DNA of 52,632 nucleotides from Bacteroidales bacterium (GCA_017458265.1 JAFTFV010000030.1:1-52632), one strand, 5' to 3'. Positions 31,730 to 40,410 are shown, counted from the first letter of the stretch. The notes: generated by a model not told the origin, from the letters alone. Numbers and translations: made by a program.

Positions 31730-34471
31730 ATGCGTAAATCAATAGTCTGGCTGCTTGCAAGCCTCGCGCTGCTCTCATGCAGCAAAAATACAGTTACGGT
31801 AAAGTGCAGTGACGGCAGCGCCGTGCGTCTCAAGGTGGTTTCGCCGGAGATAGTGCGCGTTACCGTGAGTCCCGACGGGAAGTTCAACGACAGGAAAAGC
31901 CTCGCGGTTCTGCCGCAGAAGGGCTGCACGGACTACGAAGTGTCCGACGCCATGGGCAAGGTGCACCTTACCACTTCCAAGCTGGCCGTAGACGTGTACA
32001 AGGCCAGTGGAGAGGTGAACTTCTTCCGTGCCGACGGTACCCCTCTCGCCCTTGAGGGCCATTCTTCCTTCACTCCCACGGAGGTCGAGGGCAAGAAAGC
32101 TTGGAGCACTTCAGTGAGTTTTGCCTCTGAGGAGTACGAAGCCTTCTATGGCCTTGGACAGCACCAGGCCGGCGAGCTTAACCACAAAGGTCTCAATGAG
32201 GAACTCTATCAGTACAACACCAAGATAAGTATCCCCATGGTTGTTTCCAACAAGGGATACGGTATCCTTTTCGATGCCTATTCCTACAGCCGCTGGGGCA
32301 ATCCGGAGCCGTACAGGCAGCTTGGAGAGGTCTTTGACCTTGAGCTTGAGGGGACCTATACTCCCAAGGATGGGAAGCCTTTCACGCAGAAGGAGGATTC
32401 GCTCTACTATGAGAACGAGTTTGCAATAAGGAACCTTCCAAAGGGGCCTTTCAGCAAAGTTGTATATGAGGGAACCATAACGGCTAAGGAGAGCGGAAAA
32501 TACTATTTCACGCAGTACTATGCGGGTTTCCAGACTACGGAGATAGGCGGCCGTGAGGTTATGTCCCGCCGCTGGAGGCCGGCATGGAACCCCAACAGTT
32601 ACAAGTATACGGTAGATCTTGAGAAAGGCGTGAAAACGCCCGTGAAGATAGTCTGGGAGCCGGACGGCGATGTGTCATACATCGGCCTCAGGGTGGCGCC
32701 GCTCCGCCCGGAAGAAGAGCAGAAACGGCTCACTTTCTCCTCTGAATTCGAGCCTTCGCTGGACTATTACTTCATCGAAGGGGAGAACTATGACAATGTG
32801 ATAAAGGGATACAGGCAGCTCACCGGCAAGGCGCAGGTGATGCCCAAGTGGGTCCTTGGATTCTGGCAGAGCCGGGAGCGCTACGCCACCCAGGAAGACC
32901 TGGTGGAAACGCTTGCGGAAATGCGCAGAAGGCATATTCCGGTAGACAACATAGTCCAGGACTGGCAGTACTGGAAGGACGACCAGTGGGGAAGCCACGA
33001 GTTTGATGAGACCCGCTATCCCGACCCCGAAAAGATGCTGGACGACGTCCACGCCATGAACGCCCGTTTCATGATTTCCGTTTGGCCCAAGTTCTATACA
33101 AATACAGATCATTACAAGGAACTCAAGGCTGCGGGATATGCATATACACATGCAGAGGAAGACGGCCTTACGGACTGGCTTGGAAATAAGCAGTCATTCT
33201 ATGACGCCTATGCAGAAGGCGGCCGCAAGATGTTCTGGAGGCAGATGGACGAGACGCTTTATTCCCGGTACGGGAAGAAAATCGATGCCTGGTGGATGGA
33301 TGCGTCCGAACCGAACCTCCGAGACTGCCTTCCCATGGACTACTTCAAGTGGCTCGTTAGCCCCACTGCGCTGGGGCCTTCCACCGAGTATCTCAATGCA
33401 TATTCACTGGTCAATGCAATGGCCATATATAACGGCCAGCGCTCCGTCAATCCGGACCAGCGCGTGTTCCTCCTCACCCGCAACGGTTTTGCCGGACTGC
33501 AGAGGTATTCCACGGCTTCGTGGAGTGGGGATATCGGCACAAGCTGGACGGATATGCGAGTTCAGATGGCGGCCGGCCTCGGGTACAGCATGAGCGGCGT
33601 GCCGTTCTGGGGAATGGATATCGGCGGATTCTCCGTGATGAGCAAGTTCTACGATGCTGCAAATGCCGATGAGTGGCAGGAACTGCAGACGCGCTGGCAT
33701 CAGTTCGGCACTTTTGTTCCGCTGTTCCGTGCGCATGGGCAGTGGCCCCGCCGCGAGCTCTGGAACATCGCTCCGGAGGGCTCTGAGGCCTATGAGAGCA
33801 TCCTCTGGTACATGAGGCTGCGCTACAGGCTCATGCCTTATCTCTATTCACTTGCCGGTGCAGTGCACTTCGAGGACGCAACAATCATGCGCGGCCTGCC
33901 GATGGACTATCCTTCAGACCCGGAGGTCCGGGACCTTTCGGACCAGTGGATGCTGGGCCCCGCGCTGATGCCGTGCCCGGTGTATGAATACAAGGCCCGG
34001 AGCCGCAGCGTCTACTTCCCGATGGGCCTATGGTACGACTTCTACACCGGAAAGCCCATGGTGGGCGGCAAGCGCTTCACGATGGAGGCTCCCTACGGAA
34101 GAATGCCTCTGTACGTTCGTGCAGGGTCGATTCTGCCCATCGGCCCGGAAATGGAATGGTCTTCTGAAAAGCCTGCCGATGATATCCTCCTTGTGGTTTA
34201 CGCCGGGGCCGATGCGTCCTTCACCCTTTACGAAGACGACGGCCTTACCTACGGGTATGAGAAGGGGGCTTATTCGACCATCGGCCTTGAGTGGGACGAT
34301 GCTTCACGCACGCTTACGATAGGGGAGAGGAAGGGCTCCTTCCCCGGAATGCTCGAAAGCCGCCGTTTCAGGGTGGTGGTTGCAGACCGCGAACATCCCT
34401 TTGCCTATGACCCTTCTGCGGCAGGAGTCGCCGTGGATTATAACGGAAAAACTTGTACTTTAACCATATGA
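31730..34471 (+). CDS. GH31 alpha-xylosidase-like enzyme with PA14 insert, lipoprotein
   Basis: 913 residues, signal MRKSIVWLLASLALLSC (Cys17). After the N-terminal beta domain (EAFYGLGQHQAGELNHKG) an insert of about 140 residues (GPFSKVVYEGTITAKESG to VSYIGLRV) has the PA14 form. This is the arrangement known from xyloglucan-specific GH31 alpha-xylosidases such as Cellvibrio Xyl31A. Barrel motifs are DWQYWKDDQWG, nucleophile Asp524 in WWMDASEPN, acid/base Asp601 in WSGDIGTSW, and FRAHGQWPRRELW. It would take xylose from the non-reducing end of xyloglucan oligosaccharides. Its stop overlaps the GH3 start (ATGA). Confidence 0.9.
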   Translation: MRKSIVWLLASLALLSCSKNTVTVKCSDGSAVRLKVVSPEIVRVTVSPDGKFNDRKSLAVLPQKGCTDYEVSDAMGKVHLTTSKLAVDVYKASGEVNFFRADGTPLALEGHSSFTPTEVEGKKAWSTSVSFASEEYEAFYGLGQHQAGELNHKGLNEELYQYNTKISIPMVVSNKGYGILFDAYSYSRWGNPEPYRQLGEVFDLELEGTYTPKDGKPFTQKEDSLYYENEFAIRNLPKGPFSKVVYEGTITAKESGKYYFTQYYAGFQTTEIGGREVMSRRWRPAWNPNSYKYTVDLEKGVKTPVKIVWEPDGDVSYIGLRVAPLRPEEEQKRLTFSSEFEPSLDYYFIEGENYDNVIKGYRQLTGKAQVMPKWVLGFWQSRERYATQEDLVETLAEMRRRHIPVDNIVQDWQYWKDDQWGSHEFDETRYPDPEKMLDDVHAMNARFMISVWPKFYTNTDHYKELKAAGYAYTHAEEDGLTDWLGNKQSFYDAYAEGGRKMFWRQMDETLYSRYGKKIDAWWMDASEPNLRDCLPMDYFKWLVSPTALGPSTEYLNAYSLVNAMAIYNGQRSVNPDQRVFLLTRNGFAGLQRYSTASWSGDIGTSWTDMRVQMAAGLGYSMSGVPFWGMDIGGFSVMSKFYDAANADEWQELQTRWHQFGTFVPLFRAHGQWPRRELWNIAPEGSEAYESILWYMRLRYRLMPYLYSLAGAVHFEDATIMRGLPMDYPSDPEVRDLSDQWMLGPALMPCPVYEYKARSRSVYFPMGLWYDFYTGKPMVGGKRFTMEAPYGRMPLYVRAGSILPIGPEMEWSSEKPADDILLVVYAGADASFTLYEDDGLTYGYEKGAYSTIGLEWDDASRTLTIGERKGSFPGMLESRRFRVVVADREHPFAYDPSAAGVAVDYNGKTCTLTI

Positions 34472-36801
34472 AAAAGATTTTAGCGTTTTCTGCTGCGGCT
34501 CTGGTGATCGCAGCTTGCGGCAATAACGGCGTGAAGCCTGTGATTCCTTCAGACAAGGCCGTTGAGGCCAAGGTAGAGAAGGTTCTGCGGGGAATGACCC
34601 TGGAGGAGAAGGTTGGACAGATGGTCCAGCTGAACATTTCCACGTTGGAGGATGCTTCGCGTGAGGCTATCGACCCGGCAAAGCTGGACGAGATTATCGG
34701 CAAATATAAGGTGGGCTCCATCCTGAACTGCATGCACGACAGGGCGCACTCCCGCGATTTTACCTATGACATGGTGAAGCAGATTCAGGAGAAGTCAATG
34801 GCCGAAATCGGCATTCCGTGCATCTACGGCCTTGACATGATTCACGGCGCCACTTACCTGACGGACGGTTCCTTCTATCCGCAGGAGGTGAATATCGCAG
34901 CTACATTCAACAGGAAGTATGCGCGCATGATGGGTGAGGCGATGGCCTATGAAACCCGCGCTGCAGGTGTGCCGTGGGTGTTCTCTCCGGTCATGGACCT
35001 TGGACGCGACCCCCGCTGGCCGCGTCTGTGGGAAAGCTTCGGCGAAGATCCCTACCTCCAGGCCGAAATGGCCCGCGAGGAGACCCTTGCCATCCAGGGC
35101 CCCAATCCCAACGAGATTGACGATGAGCACTGCGCCGTCTCCATAAAGCACTTCATGGGCTATGGCGTGCCTCATACCGGAAAGGACCGTACACCCGCAT
35201 ATATTGCCGACAATGACCTCCGCGAGAAATTCTTCGCTCCTTTCCTGGAGTGTTTCCGTGCCGGTGCGCTCACCGCAATGGTGAACTCTGCATCCATCAA
35301 CGGCATCCCCACCCACGCCAATCACAGGCTGCTGACTCAGTGGGTGAAGGAGGAGCTTGGCTGGGACGGCATGTTCGTGACGGACTGGGCCGATATCGAC
35401 AATCTCTTCAATCGTGACCACGTTGCTGCAAACAAGAAGGAGGCCGTGGCCCTTGGCATCAATGCCGGCATTGACATGATCATGGATCCCTATTCCGTGG
35501 AATGCTGCACGGTGCTTCTCGAGTGCGTGAAGGAGGGCCTTATTCCCATGTCACGCATCGACGACGCCGTGCGCCGCGTGCTGCGCCTGAAAGTGCGTCT
35601 CGGCCTCTTTGACGAGCCAGTTCCTTCAAAGGTATATTCCGATTTCGCTTCCGAGCGCTTTGCCGCCGAGTCATATCAGGCGGCAGTAGAGTCCGAGGTG
35701 CTTCTGAAGAACAACGGCATCCTTCCCCTTAATGAGAAGTCCCGCATCCTCGTGTGCGGCCCCAATGCCAATTCTTTGAGGACTCTCAACGGCGGCTGGA
35801 GCTACACCTGGCAGGGCGCTGCCGATCTTTTTGTTCCCCAGTACAATACCATTCTGGAGGCTCTGCAGAACAGGTTTGCGAGCGTTGTGTATGAGCCTGG
35901 TGTGAAGTATGAGGGATATAACTGGCAGAGTGACGTGGATGCCGGCATTTCCAAGGCTGCAGCTGCAGCCAGGAGAGCCGACGTAGTTGTTGTCTGCGTG
36001 GGCGAGAACTCCTACTGCGAGACTCCCGGAAACATGGATGACCTGAACCTCTCTGCCAACCAGAAGAACCTTGTGAAGGCCGTAGCAGCTGCCGGAAAGC
36101 CCGTTGTGCTGGTGCTGAATGAAGGCCGTCCCCGTCTCATCGGCGACATCGAGCCGCTTGCCGCAGCGGTGGTTGACGTGCTTCTTCCTTCCAACTACGG
36201 CGGAGATGCCCTTGCCGCGCTTCTTGCAGGAGACGAGAACTTCTCCGGCAGGCTTCCGTTCACCTACTCGAAGCATATCAATGCACTGCATACCTATGAC
36301 TATAAGGTGAGCGAGCACCGCGAGACCATGGCCGGCTCCTACAACTACGACGCCGTCATGGACGTCCAGTGGCCCTTCGGCCACGGCCTCAGCTACACCA
36401 CCTTCGAATATTCAGACCTGTGTGTCGTTTCGAGCGGCTCTTCTGTCATTTCGAGCGGAGTCGAGAAATCTGAATTCGATGCCGATGATGTGTTGAAGGT
36501 TTCCGTGAAGGTTACCAATACCGGTTCCCGTGCCGGCAAGGAGACTGTCATGGTTTACAGCTCGGACATCGTGGCGTCCCTCATCCCTGACGTGAAGAGG
36601 CTGCGTGCATTCGAAAAAATCGACCTCGAACCCGGTGAGACCAAGGAGGTGGAATTCGAGATCCCCGCATCTGTCTTCGCCTTCGTGGGTGCCGACGGCC
36701 GCTGGCGCCTCGAAGAGGGCGACTTCCGCATCTCCTGCGGCGGCCTTGGCGCCATGACCCGCTGCTCCGCCACCAAGGTCTGGGATACCCCCAACATCTG
36801 A
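34468..36801 (+). CDS. GH3 beta-glucosidase, lipoprotein, with VISS insertion
   Basis: Start at the ATG at 34468 (MKKILAFSAAALVIAAC, Cys17), which overlaps the GH31 stop; a frame from 34453 adds five residues. 777 residues: GH3 N-terminal barrel with IYGLDMIHGATYLTD, FSPVMDLGRDPRWPR, SIKHFMGYG and nucleophile Asp306 in FVTDWADID; alpha/beta sandwich with SEVLLKNNGILPL and CVGENSYCETPG; FnIII-like end (VKVTNTGSRAGKETVMVY). Substrates are short beta-glucosides from xyloglucan or mixed glucans. Residues about 653-669, between sandwich and FnIII domain, hold two tandem VISS-type repeat units (one partial, one full) that orthologues should lack. Last gene of the operon, before a terminator. Confidence 0.9.
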   Translation: MKKILAFSAAALVIAACGNNGVKPVIPSDKAVEAKVEKVLRGMTLEEKVGQMVQLNISTLEDASREAIDPAKLDEIIGKYKVGSILNCMHDRAHSRDFTYDMVKQIQEKSMAEIGIPCIYGLDMIHGATYLTDGSFYPQEVNIAATFNRKYARMMGEAMAYETRAAGVPWVFSPVMDLGRDPRWPRLWESFGEDPYLQAEMAREETLAIQGPNPNEIDDEHCAVSIKHFMGYGVPHTGKDRTPAYIADNDLREKFFAPFLECFRAGALTAMVNSASINGIPTHANHRLLTQWVKEELGWDGMFVTDWADIDNLFNRDHVAANKKEAVALGINAGIDMIMDPYSVECCTVLLECVKEGLIPMSRIDDAVRRVLRLKVRLGLFDEPVPSKVYSDFASERFAAESYQAAVESEVLLKNNGILPLNEKSRILVCGPNANSLRTLNGGWSYTWQGAADLFVPQYNTILEALQNRFASVVYEPGVKYEGYNWQSDVDAGISKAAAAARRADVVVVCVGENSYCETPGNMDDLNLSANQKNLVKAVAAAGKPVVLVLNEGRPRLIGDIEPLAAAVVDVLLPSNYGGDALAALLAGDENFSGRLPFTYSKHINALHTYDYKVSEHRETMAGSYNYDAVMDVQWPFGHGLSYTTFEYSDLCVVSSGSSVISSGVEKSEFDADDVLKVSVKVTNTGSRAGKETVMVYSSDIVASLIPDVKRLRAFEKIDLEPGETKEVEFEIPASVFAFVGADGRWRLEEGDFRISCGGLGAMTRCSATKVWDTPNI
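36424..36471 (+). repeat. VISS repeat within the GH3 gene
   Basis: A partial unit (GTCGTTTCGAGCGG, 36424-36437) and a full palindromic unit (36445-36471, starting GTCATTTCGAGCGG and ending GAGAAATCT) encode VVSSG and SVISSGVEKS. The frame is kept. Confidence 0.85.
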
Positions 36802-36810
36802 TGCACATTA

Positions 36811-36836
36811 AGGCACCCTTCACCGGGTGCCTTTTT
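36811..36836 (+). terminator. Rho-independent terminator of the glycan operon
   Basis: AGGCACCC (36811-36818), 6-nt loop, GGGTGCCT (36825-36832), then T residues, 10 bp after the GH3 stop. Confidence 0.9.
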
Positions 36837-36862
36837 CGTCCCCTGCCGCCTTCTCGACGTCT

Positions 36863-36954
36863 GCGGTAACGTTTTTGGCTATTATTGTTTCCCTGGAAGT
36901 CACCCATGACGTGGGTGGTAACACTTTTGGCCGTTTTTGTTCCCCTGGAGGTCA
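36863..36954 (-). repeat. Family-2 repeat: two direct 40-bp units at the RAYT2 3' end
   Basis: Unit 1 (36863-36902) and unit 2 (36915-36954) align over their full length, sharing GGTAAC, TTTTGG, TTGTT and CCCTGGA words. CACCCA-TGACG-TGGGTG (36901-36917) is a perfect palindrome joining them. The last three bases of unit 2 are the RAYT2 stop codon on the minus strand. Related units lie at 39230-39318 and 40339-40371. Confidence 0.8.
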
Positions 36955-37869
36955 GATGGTTAGGTGCCGGTAGTCCTTGGCGTTGATAACCTGCTTCACG
37001 ATGACTTCCTTGAGGAAGATTGATGTAGAAATCTGATAGGAGTTAAGCGTGTATGTCCTTGAAAGGATGACTGCAAGTTTGCATTTTTCATCCTGGCTTA
37101 ATGACTTGAGACTTCTTCCGCCGTAGTGCTTCTGAAGAACCTGTCCTACGATGTCATGTATTTCCAAAGAAGAGAACTCCACTGACTCGTCAAGTTCACG
37201 AGCGGTTTTGACATATGCCTCGTAGTCTTTTACGAGTGCACTTTCAAAGTCTTTGACACCATCAAAGAGTTTGTATACCATACCGGTGTCTACGAATGAA
37301 GATGGACTGAGTCCGAGGACCGGATGGAAAATCCATTCTGCCGGGACAGAATCCTTAGTCCCGGTTCTTCTCCTTATTTCCCTTTGTGACATTTCAGCCG
37401 CTTTCTCGCCGGTTATGAGCCGCGGCATATCTGAGTAATATAGCCATCCGGAACTCCACATGTAGCCGCCCGGTGTTGCAAAGTTTTTCTCGAAGCCATT
37501 CCTGAGGACATAGATTATTTCTTTTCTCATCTGTTCCTTGTCCTTTATTTCCACCAGTTTGAAACCATAATCCTCAAGTGGCGGAAAACCGTTTTTCACC
37601 AAATTGGCAGAAATCATCTTGCACATGTAGTCGAAGGACTTGAGTGCATTCGCCCCCGTCCCTTTCATAATAATGTGTATATGGTTTGGCATAAGGGAAA
37701 AGGCATAGATGGTTATGTCGAATTTGAGCACGATGAGGCCTAGCACAGTCATTCCATATGCATATTCAATGATGCTATTGAACAGCTTCCTGTCTTTCAG
37801 GCCATCTGTACACAGGTGGAAGTATCCAAGCGGCTTACCCTTTACCTTTTCTCTTTGTGTCCTTGTCAT
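36952..37869 (-). CDS. REP-associated tyrosine transposase (RAYT), second copy
   Basis: The start is taken at the ATG at 37869 (MTRTQREKVKGKPLGYFHLC); an upstream TTG frame exists but is less likely. 305 residues. Y1 transposase core with the full RAYT motif SLMPNHIHIIMKG (H63, H65) and IIYVLRNGFEKNF with catalytic Tyr120, then GGYMWSSGWLYY. The C-terminal extension (SPSSFVDTGMVYKLFDGV and a final helix pair) aligns with that of the RAYT at 17351, so both belong to one extended family. It sits between the GH3 terminator and the epimerase gene, splitting the glycan locus. Its stop lies in a family-2 repeat unit. No HTH partner is adjacent, but the same TATCCGTTT box lies upstream. Confidence 0.85.
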   Translation of the reverse strand: MTRTQREKVKGKPLGYFHLCTDGLKDRKLFNSIIEYAYGMTVLGLIVLKFDITIYAFSLMPNHIHIIMKGTGANALKSFDYMCKMISANLVKNGFPPLEDYGFKLVEIKDKEQMRKEIIYVLRNGFEKNFATPGGYMWSSGWLYYSDMPRLITGEKAAEMSQREIRRRTGTKDSVPAEWIFHPVLGLSPSSFVDTGMVYKLFDGVKDFESALVKDYEAYVKTARELDESVEFSSLEIHDIVGQVLQKHYGGRSLKSLSQDEKCKLAVILSRTYTLNSYQISTSIFLKEVIVKQVINAKDYRHLTI

Positions 37870-37900
37870 AACAATCCTTTTTTGCAAAGGACGCAAGAGT

Positions 37901-37929
37901 TATCCGTGTACGCAAAGGTGAAACGGATA
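37901..37929. promoter_or_regulatory. TATCCGTTT-type box pair upstream of RAYT2
   Basis: TATCCGT (37901-37907) and AAACGGATA (37921-37929) form an inverted pair 32-60 nt before the RAYT2 ATG. The 9-mer is identical to those before the HTH-RAYT operon. Confidence 0.55.
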
Positions 37930-37981
37930 AAGGTATGGAAAGGGCTCCGGACAGCATTGAAATGCGGTTTTTTGAAAATTA

Positions 37982-38026
37982 TTGTCAACGGTTTTGCGTT
38001 AAATCCGTTGACAAAACTTATATTTG
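37982..38026 (+). promoter_or_regulatory. Promoter and 10-bp inverted repeat of the epimerase gene
   Basis: TTGTCAACGG (37982-37991) and CCGTTGACAA (38005-38014) are exact inverted copies 13 nt apart. They span the -33 region (TTTTG, 37992-37996), and the -7 box TATATTTG (38019-38026) follows, with a leader of about 15-20 nt. It looks like a repressor operator; the regulator is not in the window. Confidence 0.6.
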
Positions 38027-38047
38027 TAAACGCAAACGGCTATACCT

Positions 38048-39220
38048 ATGGATACAAAACAGCTTTTAGAGGACGTACAGTCCGTACTCGAGAATAACAT
38101 TCTGTCATATTGGCTCACACTCAAGGATCCCCGCGGCGGTTTTTACGGGGAAGTCCTCTCTGACGGTACTATCCTGTATGATGCCCCCAGGGGCGTAATC
38201 CTGAACGCCAGGATTATCTGGTCTTTTGCCGCGGCATACGCCGCCCTTCACAAGACTGAATATCTTGTGGCCGCCGTACACGCAAGGGACTATTTCCTTG
38301 ACAAGTTCTGCGACCATAAATACGGCGGAGTGTATTGGAGCGTGAGCTCAAAGGGCGAAAGGCTGGACACTAAAAAGCAGCTCTACGCACAGGGATTTGC
38401 CATTTACGGCCTTTCGGAATTATACAAAGTAACCAAGGACGACGAGGCCCTCAAGGCTGCGGTAAACCTTTTCCATGTGGTGGAGACCAAGTTCAAGGAT
38501 ACCGGAAACGGCGGCTACAAAGAGGCCCTCGCCCGCGATTTCTCCCCTCTCGAGGACATGTCCCTGAGCGCCCACGACATCAATGCCGACAAGACCATGA
38601 ACTCCCACCTTCACATCCTCGAGGCCTATGCCAACCTGTACAAGGTATGGCCCGATGAATCCCTGAAGGATGCCGTTGAGGCGCTTCTGGACATCGTCGG
38701 CACCAAGGTCATGGGGGCCGACGGTCATCTCCAGCTCTACTTCCACGACGACTGGACAGTCATCCCCGGCGCAGTATCCTACGGCCATGACATCGAAACC
38801 TCATGGCTTGCCCTCGAGTGCGCAATGGCCGTCAAGGACATCGACATCGTTACCCGCGTCCGTCCCTGGGCTCTTGCCATGGGCCGCGCCGGCAACGAAG
38901 GCCTTCTTCCGGATGGCTCCATGCTTTACGAGAAACTGACGGACGGTACCGTCGACGCCTCCCGCCAGTGGTGGGTTCAGGCAGAAGCCGTCGTCGGCAA
39001 CCTGTGGCTGTGGAAATATCACGGAGATGCCGATGGCGCTGGGAGGGCGGTATCGGCATGGAAATACATCCAGGGACATCTTGTGCGGCCAGACGGCGAA
39101 TGGCACTGGGCCATCCTTCCGGACGGTTCTCCCGACATGTCCCAGCCGCGTGCCGGTTTCTGGAAATGCCCTTACCACAACACCCGCATGTGCCTCCAGG
39201 TGCTCTCCATCTTCGACTAA
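38048..39220 (+). CDS. Cellobiose/mannobiose 2-epimerase-like enzyme
   Basis: 390 residues, no signal peptide, (alpha/alpha)6 barrel of the N-acylglucosamine 2-epimerase superfamily. Landmarks of cellobiose 2-epimerases: DPRGGFYGEVLSDG, RGVILNARIIWSF, GGVYWSV, KQLYAQGFAIYGL, MNSHLHILEAY, SYGHDIETSWL with one catalytic His, RQWWVQAEAVVG, and the closing FWKCPYHNTRMC with the second His. It would turn mannobiose into mannosylglucose, the substrate of the GH130 at 29126. It has its own promoter and is separated from the enzyme operon by RAYT2. N-acylglucosamine epimerase is a less likely alternative because of the CE-type WKCPYHN end. Confidence 0.88.
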   Translation: MDTKQLLEDVQSVLENNILSYWLTLKDPRGGFYGEVLSDGTILYDAPRGVILNARIIWSFAAAYAALHKTEYLVAAVHARDYFLDKFCDHKYGGVYWSVSSKGERLDTKKQLYAQGFAIYGLSELYKVTKDDEALKAAVNLFHVVETKFKDTGNGGYKEALARDFSPLEDMSLSAHDINADKTMNSHLHILEAYANLYKVWPDESLKDAVEALLDIVGTKVMGADGHLQLYFHDDWTVIPGAVSYGHDIETSWLALECAMAVKDIDIVTRVRPWALAMGRAGNEGLLPDGSMLYEKLTDGTVDASRQWWVQAEAVVGNLWLWKYHGDADGAGRAVSAWKYIQGHLVRPDGEWHWAILPDGSPDMSQPRAGFWKCPYHNTRMCLQVLSIFD

Positions 39221-39229
39221 ACGACACCA

Positions 39230-39318
39230 GCGGGCACAAAAACCGGGGTTTTTGTTGCCGCCCACGTAGGAGATGACGTCTGCGGACACAAAAATGGGCA
39301 AAAGTGTTACCGTGAGTT
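39230..39318 (-). repeat. Family-2 repeat: two units after the epimerase gene
   Basis: On the minus strand CGGTAACACTTTTGCCC begins one unit like those beside RAYT2. A second, more diverged unit contains the perfect hairpin ACAAAAACC-GG-GGTTTTTGT, which could also end transcription of the epimerase gene. The patatin start follows within 5 bp. Confidence 0.65.
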
Positions 39319-39322
39319 TAAA

Positions 39323-40342
39323 ATGCAATATATGGAAAAGAAGAAAGTGGCGCTTGCACTGGCAAGCGGCGGACCGCGCGGGTTCGCATACATCGGCGCA
39401 ATAGAGGAACTCCTGGAGAGGGGGTATGAGATATCGGCAGTGGCGGGGGCATCGGCAGGCTCGCTGGTGGGCGGTATTTATGCGGCTGGAGGGCTGCAGG
39501 CGTTCAAGGAGTGGCTGTTCGGCCTGGATCCCCTGAAGGTGGTGTCCCTGATGGACTTTTCCGTTAGCAAGAATTATCTGGTGAAGGGAGACAAGGTCAT
39601 CGAGGCCATAAAGGAACTGGTTCCGGAGAAGAATATCGAAGACCTTCCCATACCTTTCACTGCCGTGGCTACAGACCTTTATACAGGCGAGGAGGTGCTG
39701 TTTGAAAAGGGTCCTCTTTTCGATGCCATACGTGCCTCCATTTCAATCCCTTCCATGTTCAGGCCGGTCAATTGGAACGGGCGTGTGCTCGTAGACGGCG
39801 GCATGGCTAATACCTTCCCCCTGAACCGTGTAAAGCGCACTCCCGGGGATATTCTGGTAGGCTTCAACGTGAACAGGATAGATGCAGAGGAAATCGGAGA
39901 GTTCCTGGAAAACCGGAACGCCCTTGAAGAAAGCGGGGACATGCTCCGAGACAAGGCCAAGGCACTTCTTCTGAATGCTTTCAAACAAGAAAAAGGCAAG
40001 GTACGTGATAATCTGAAAGCGGCCGGGCTTGCCATCAAGGAAGGCCTCGAGACAACCATCCAGGCACGCCACCTGGAGTCTGAAGGACGCGAAAACCATC
40101 TTCCCACCGGGGCCGACGACAATTACGCCACCATCCTCCAGCGCAGCTTCGGAATCATGAACCACACCATTTCACGCATGGCTGCAGAATTCTACCATCC
40201 GGATATTCTCGTGAACCTTCCCTTTGATTCCTACCACGGCGTTTACGGTTACTCCCATGCCGAAGAAATCTCCACGATAGGCCGCACCCTCATGGCCGAT
40301 GCCCTTGACCGCTACGAGGCGGGGCTTTCCCGCCGGAGTTGA
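39323..40342 (+). CDS. Patatin-like phospholipase
   Basis: 339 residues (an alternative ATG at 39332 shortens it by three). Patatin-like Ser-Asp hydrolase: oxyanion loop ASGGPRGFAYIG, nucleophile in GASAGSLVGG, catalytic Asp in VDGGMANTFPL. The C-terminal half is helical and charged, with no signal peptide, so the protein is probably cytoplasmic or membrane-associated; RssA-type proteins are the nearest I recognise. No visible link to the glycan genes. A family-2 repeat sits just before the start and another begins at its stop codon. Confidence 0.85.
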   Translation: MQYMEKKKVALALASGGPRGFAYIGAIEELLERGYEISAVAGASAGSLVGGIYAAGGLQAFKEWLFGLDPLKVVSLMDFSVSKNYLVKGDKVIEAIKELVPEKNIEDLPIPFTAVATDLYTGEEVLFEKGPLFDAIRASISIPSMFRPVNWNGRVLVDGGMANTFPLNRVKRTPGDILVGFNVNRIDAEEIGEFLENRNALEESGDMLRDKAKALLLNAFKQEKGKVRDNLKAAGLAIKEGLETTIQARHLESEGRENHLPTGADDNYATILQRSFGIMNHTISRMAAEFYHPDILVNLPFDSYHGVYGYSHAEEISTIGRTLMADALDRYEAGLSRRS

Positions 40343-40371
40343 CACTTGGGGCCGTTTTTGTCAATGCCGGC
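40339..40371 (+). repeat. Family-2 repeat unit overlapping the patatin stop
   Basis: TTGACACTTGGGGCCG and the following TTTTTGTCAA match the GTAACACTTTTGGCCGTTTTTG core, with TTGACA and TGTCAA as inverted ends (40339-40344, 40359-40364). The TGA stop of the patatin gene is inside it. Confidence 0.6.
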
Positions 40372-40402
40372 GCCGGATGGCAGAAGTGAAACGAAAAATT
40401 AT

Positions 40403-40410
40403 TATCTTTG
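40403..40410 (+). promoter_or_regulatory. -7 box (TATCTTTG) of the MFS pair
   Basis: TATCTTTG, 22 nt before the ATG at 40433, fits the consensus. Both MFS genes would be driven by it. Confidence 0.55.
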
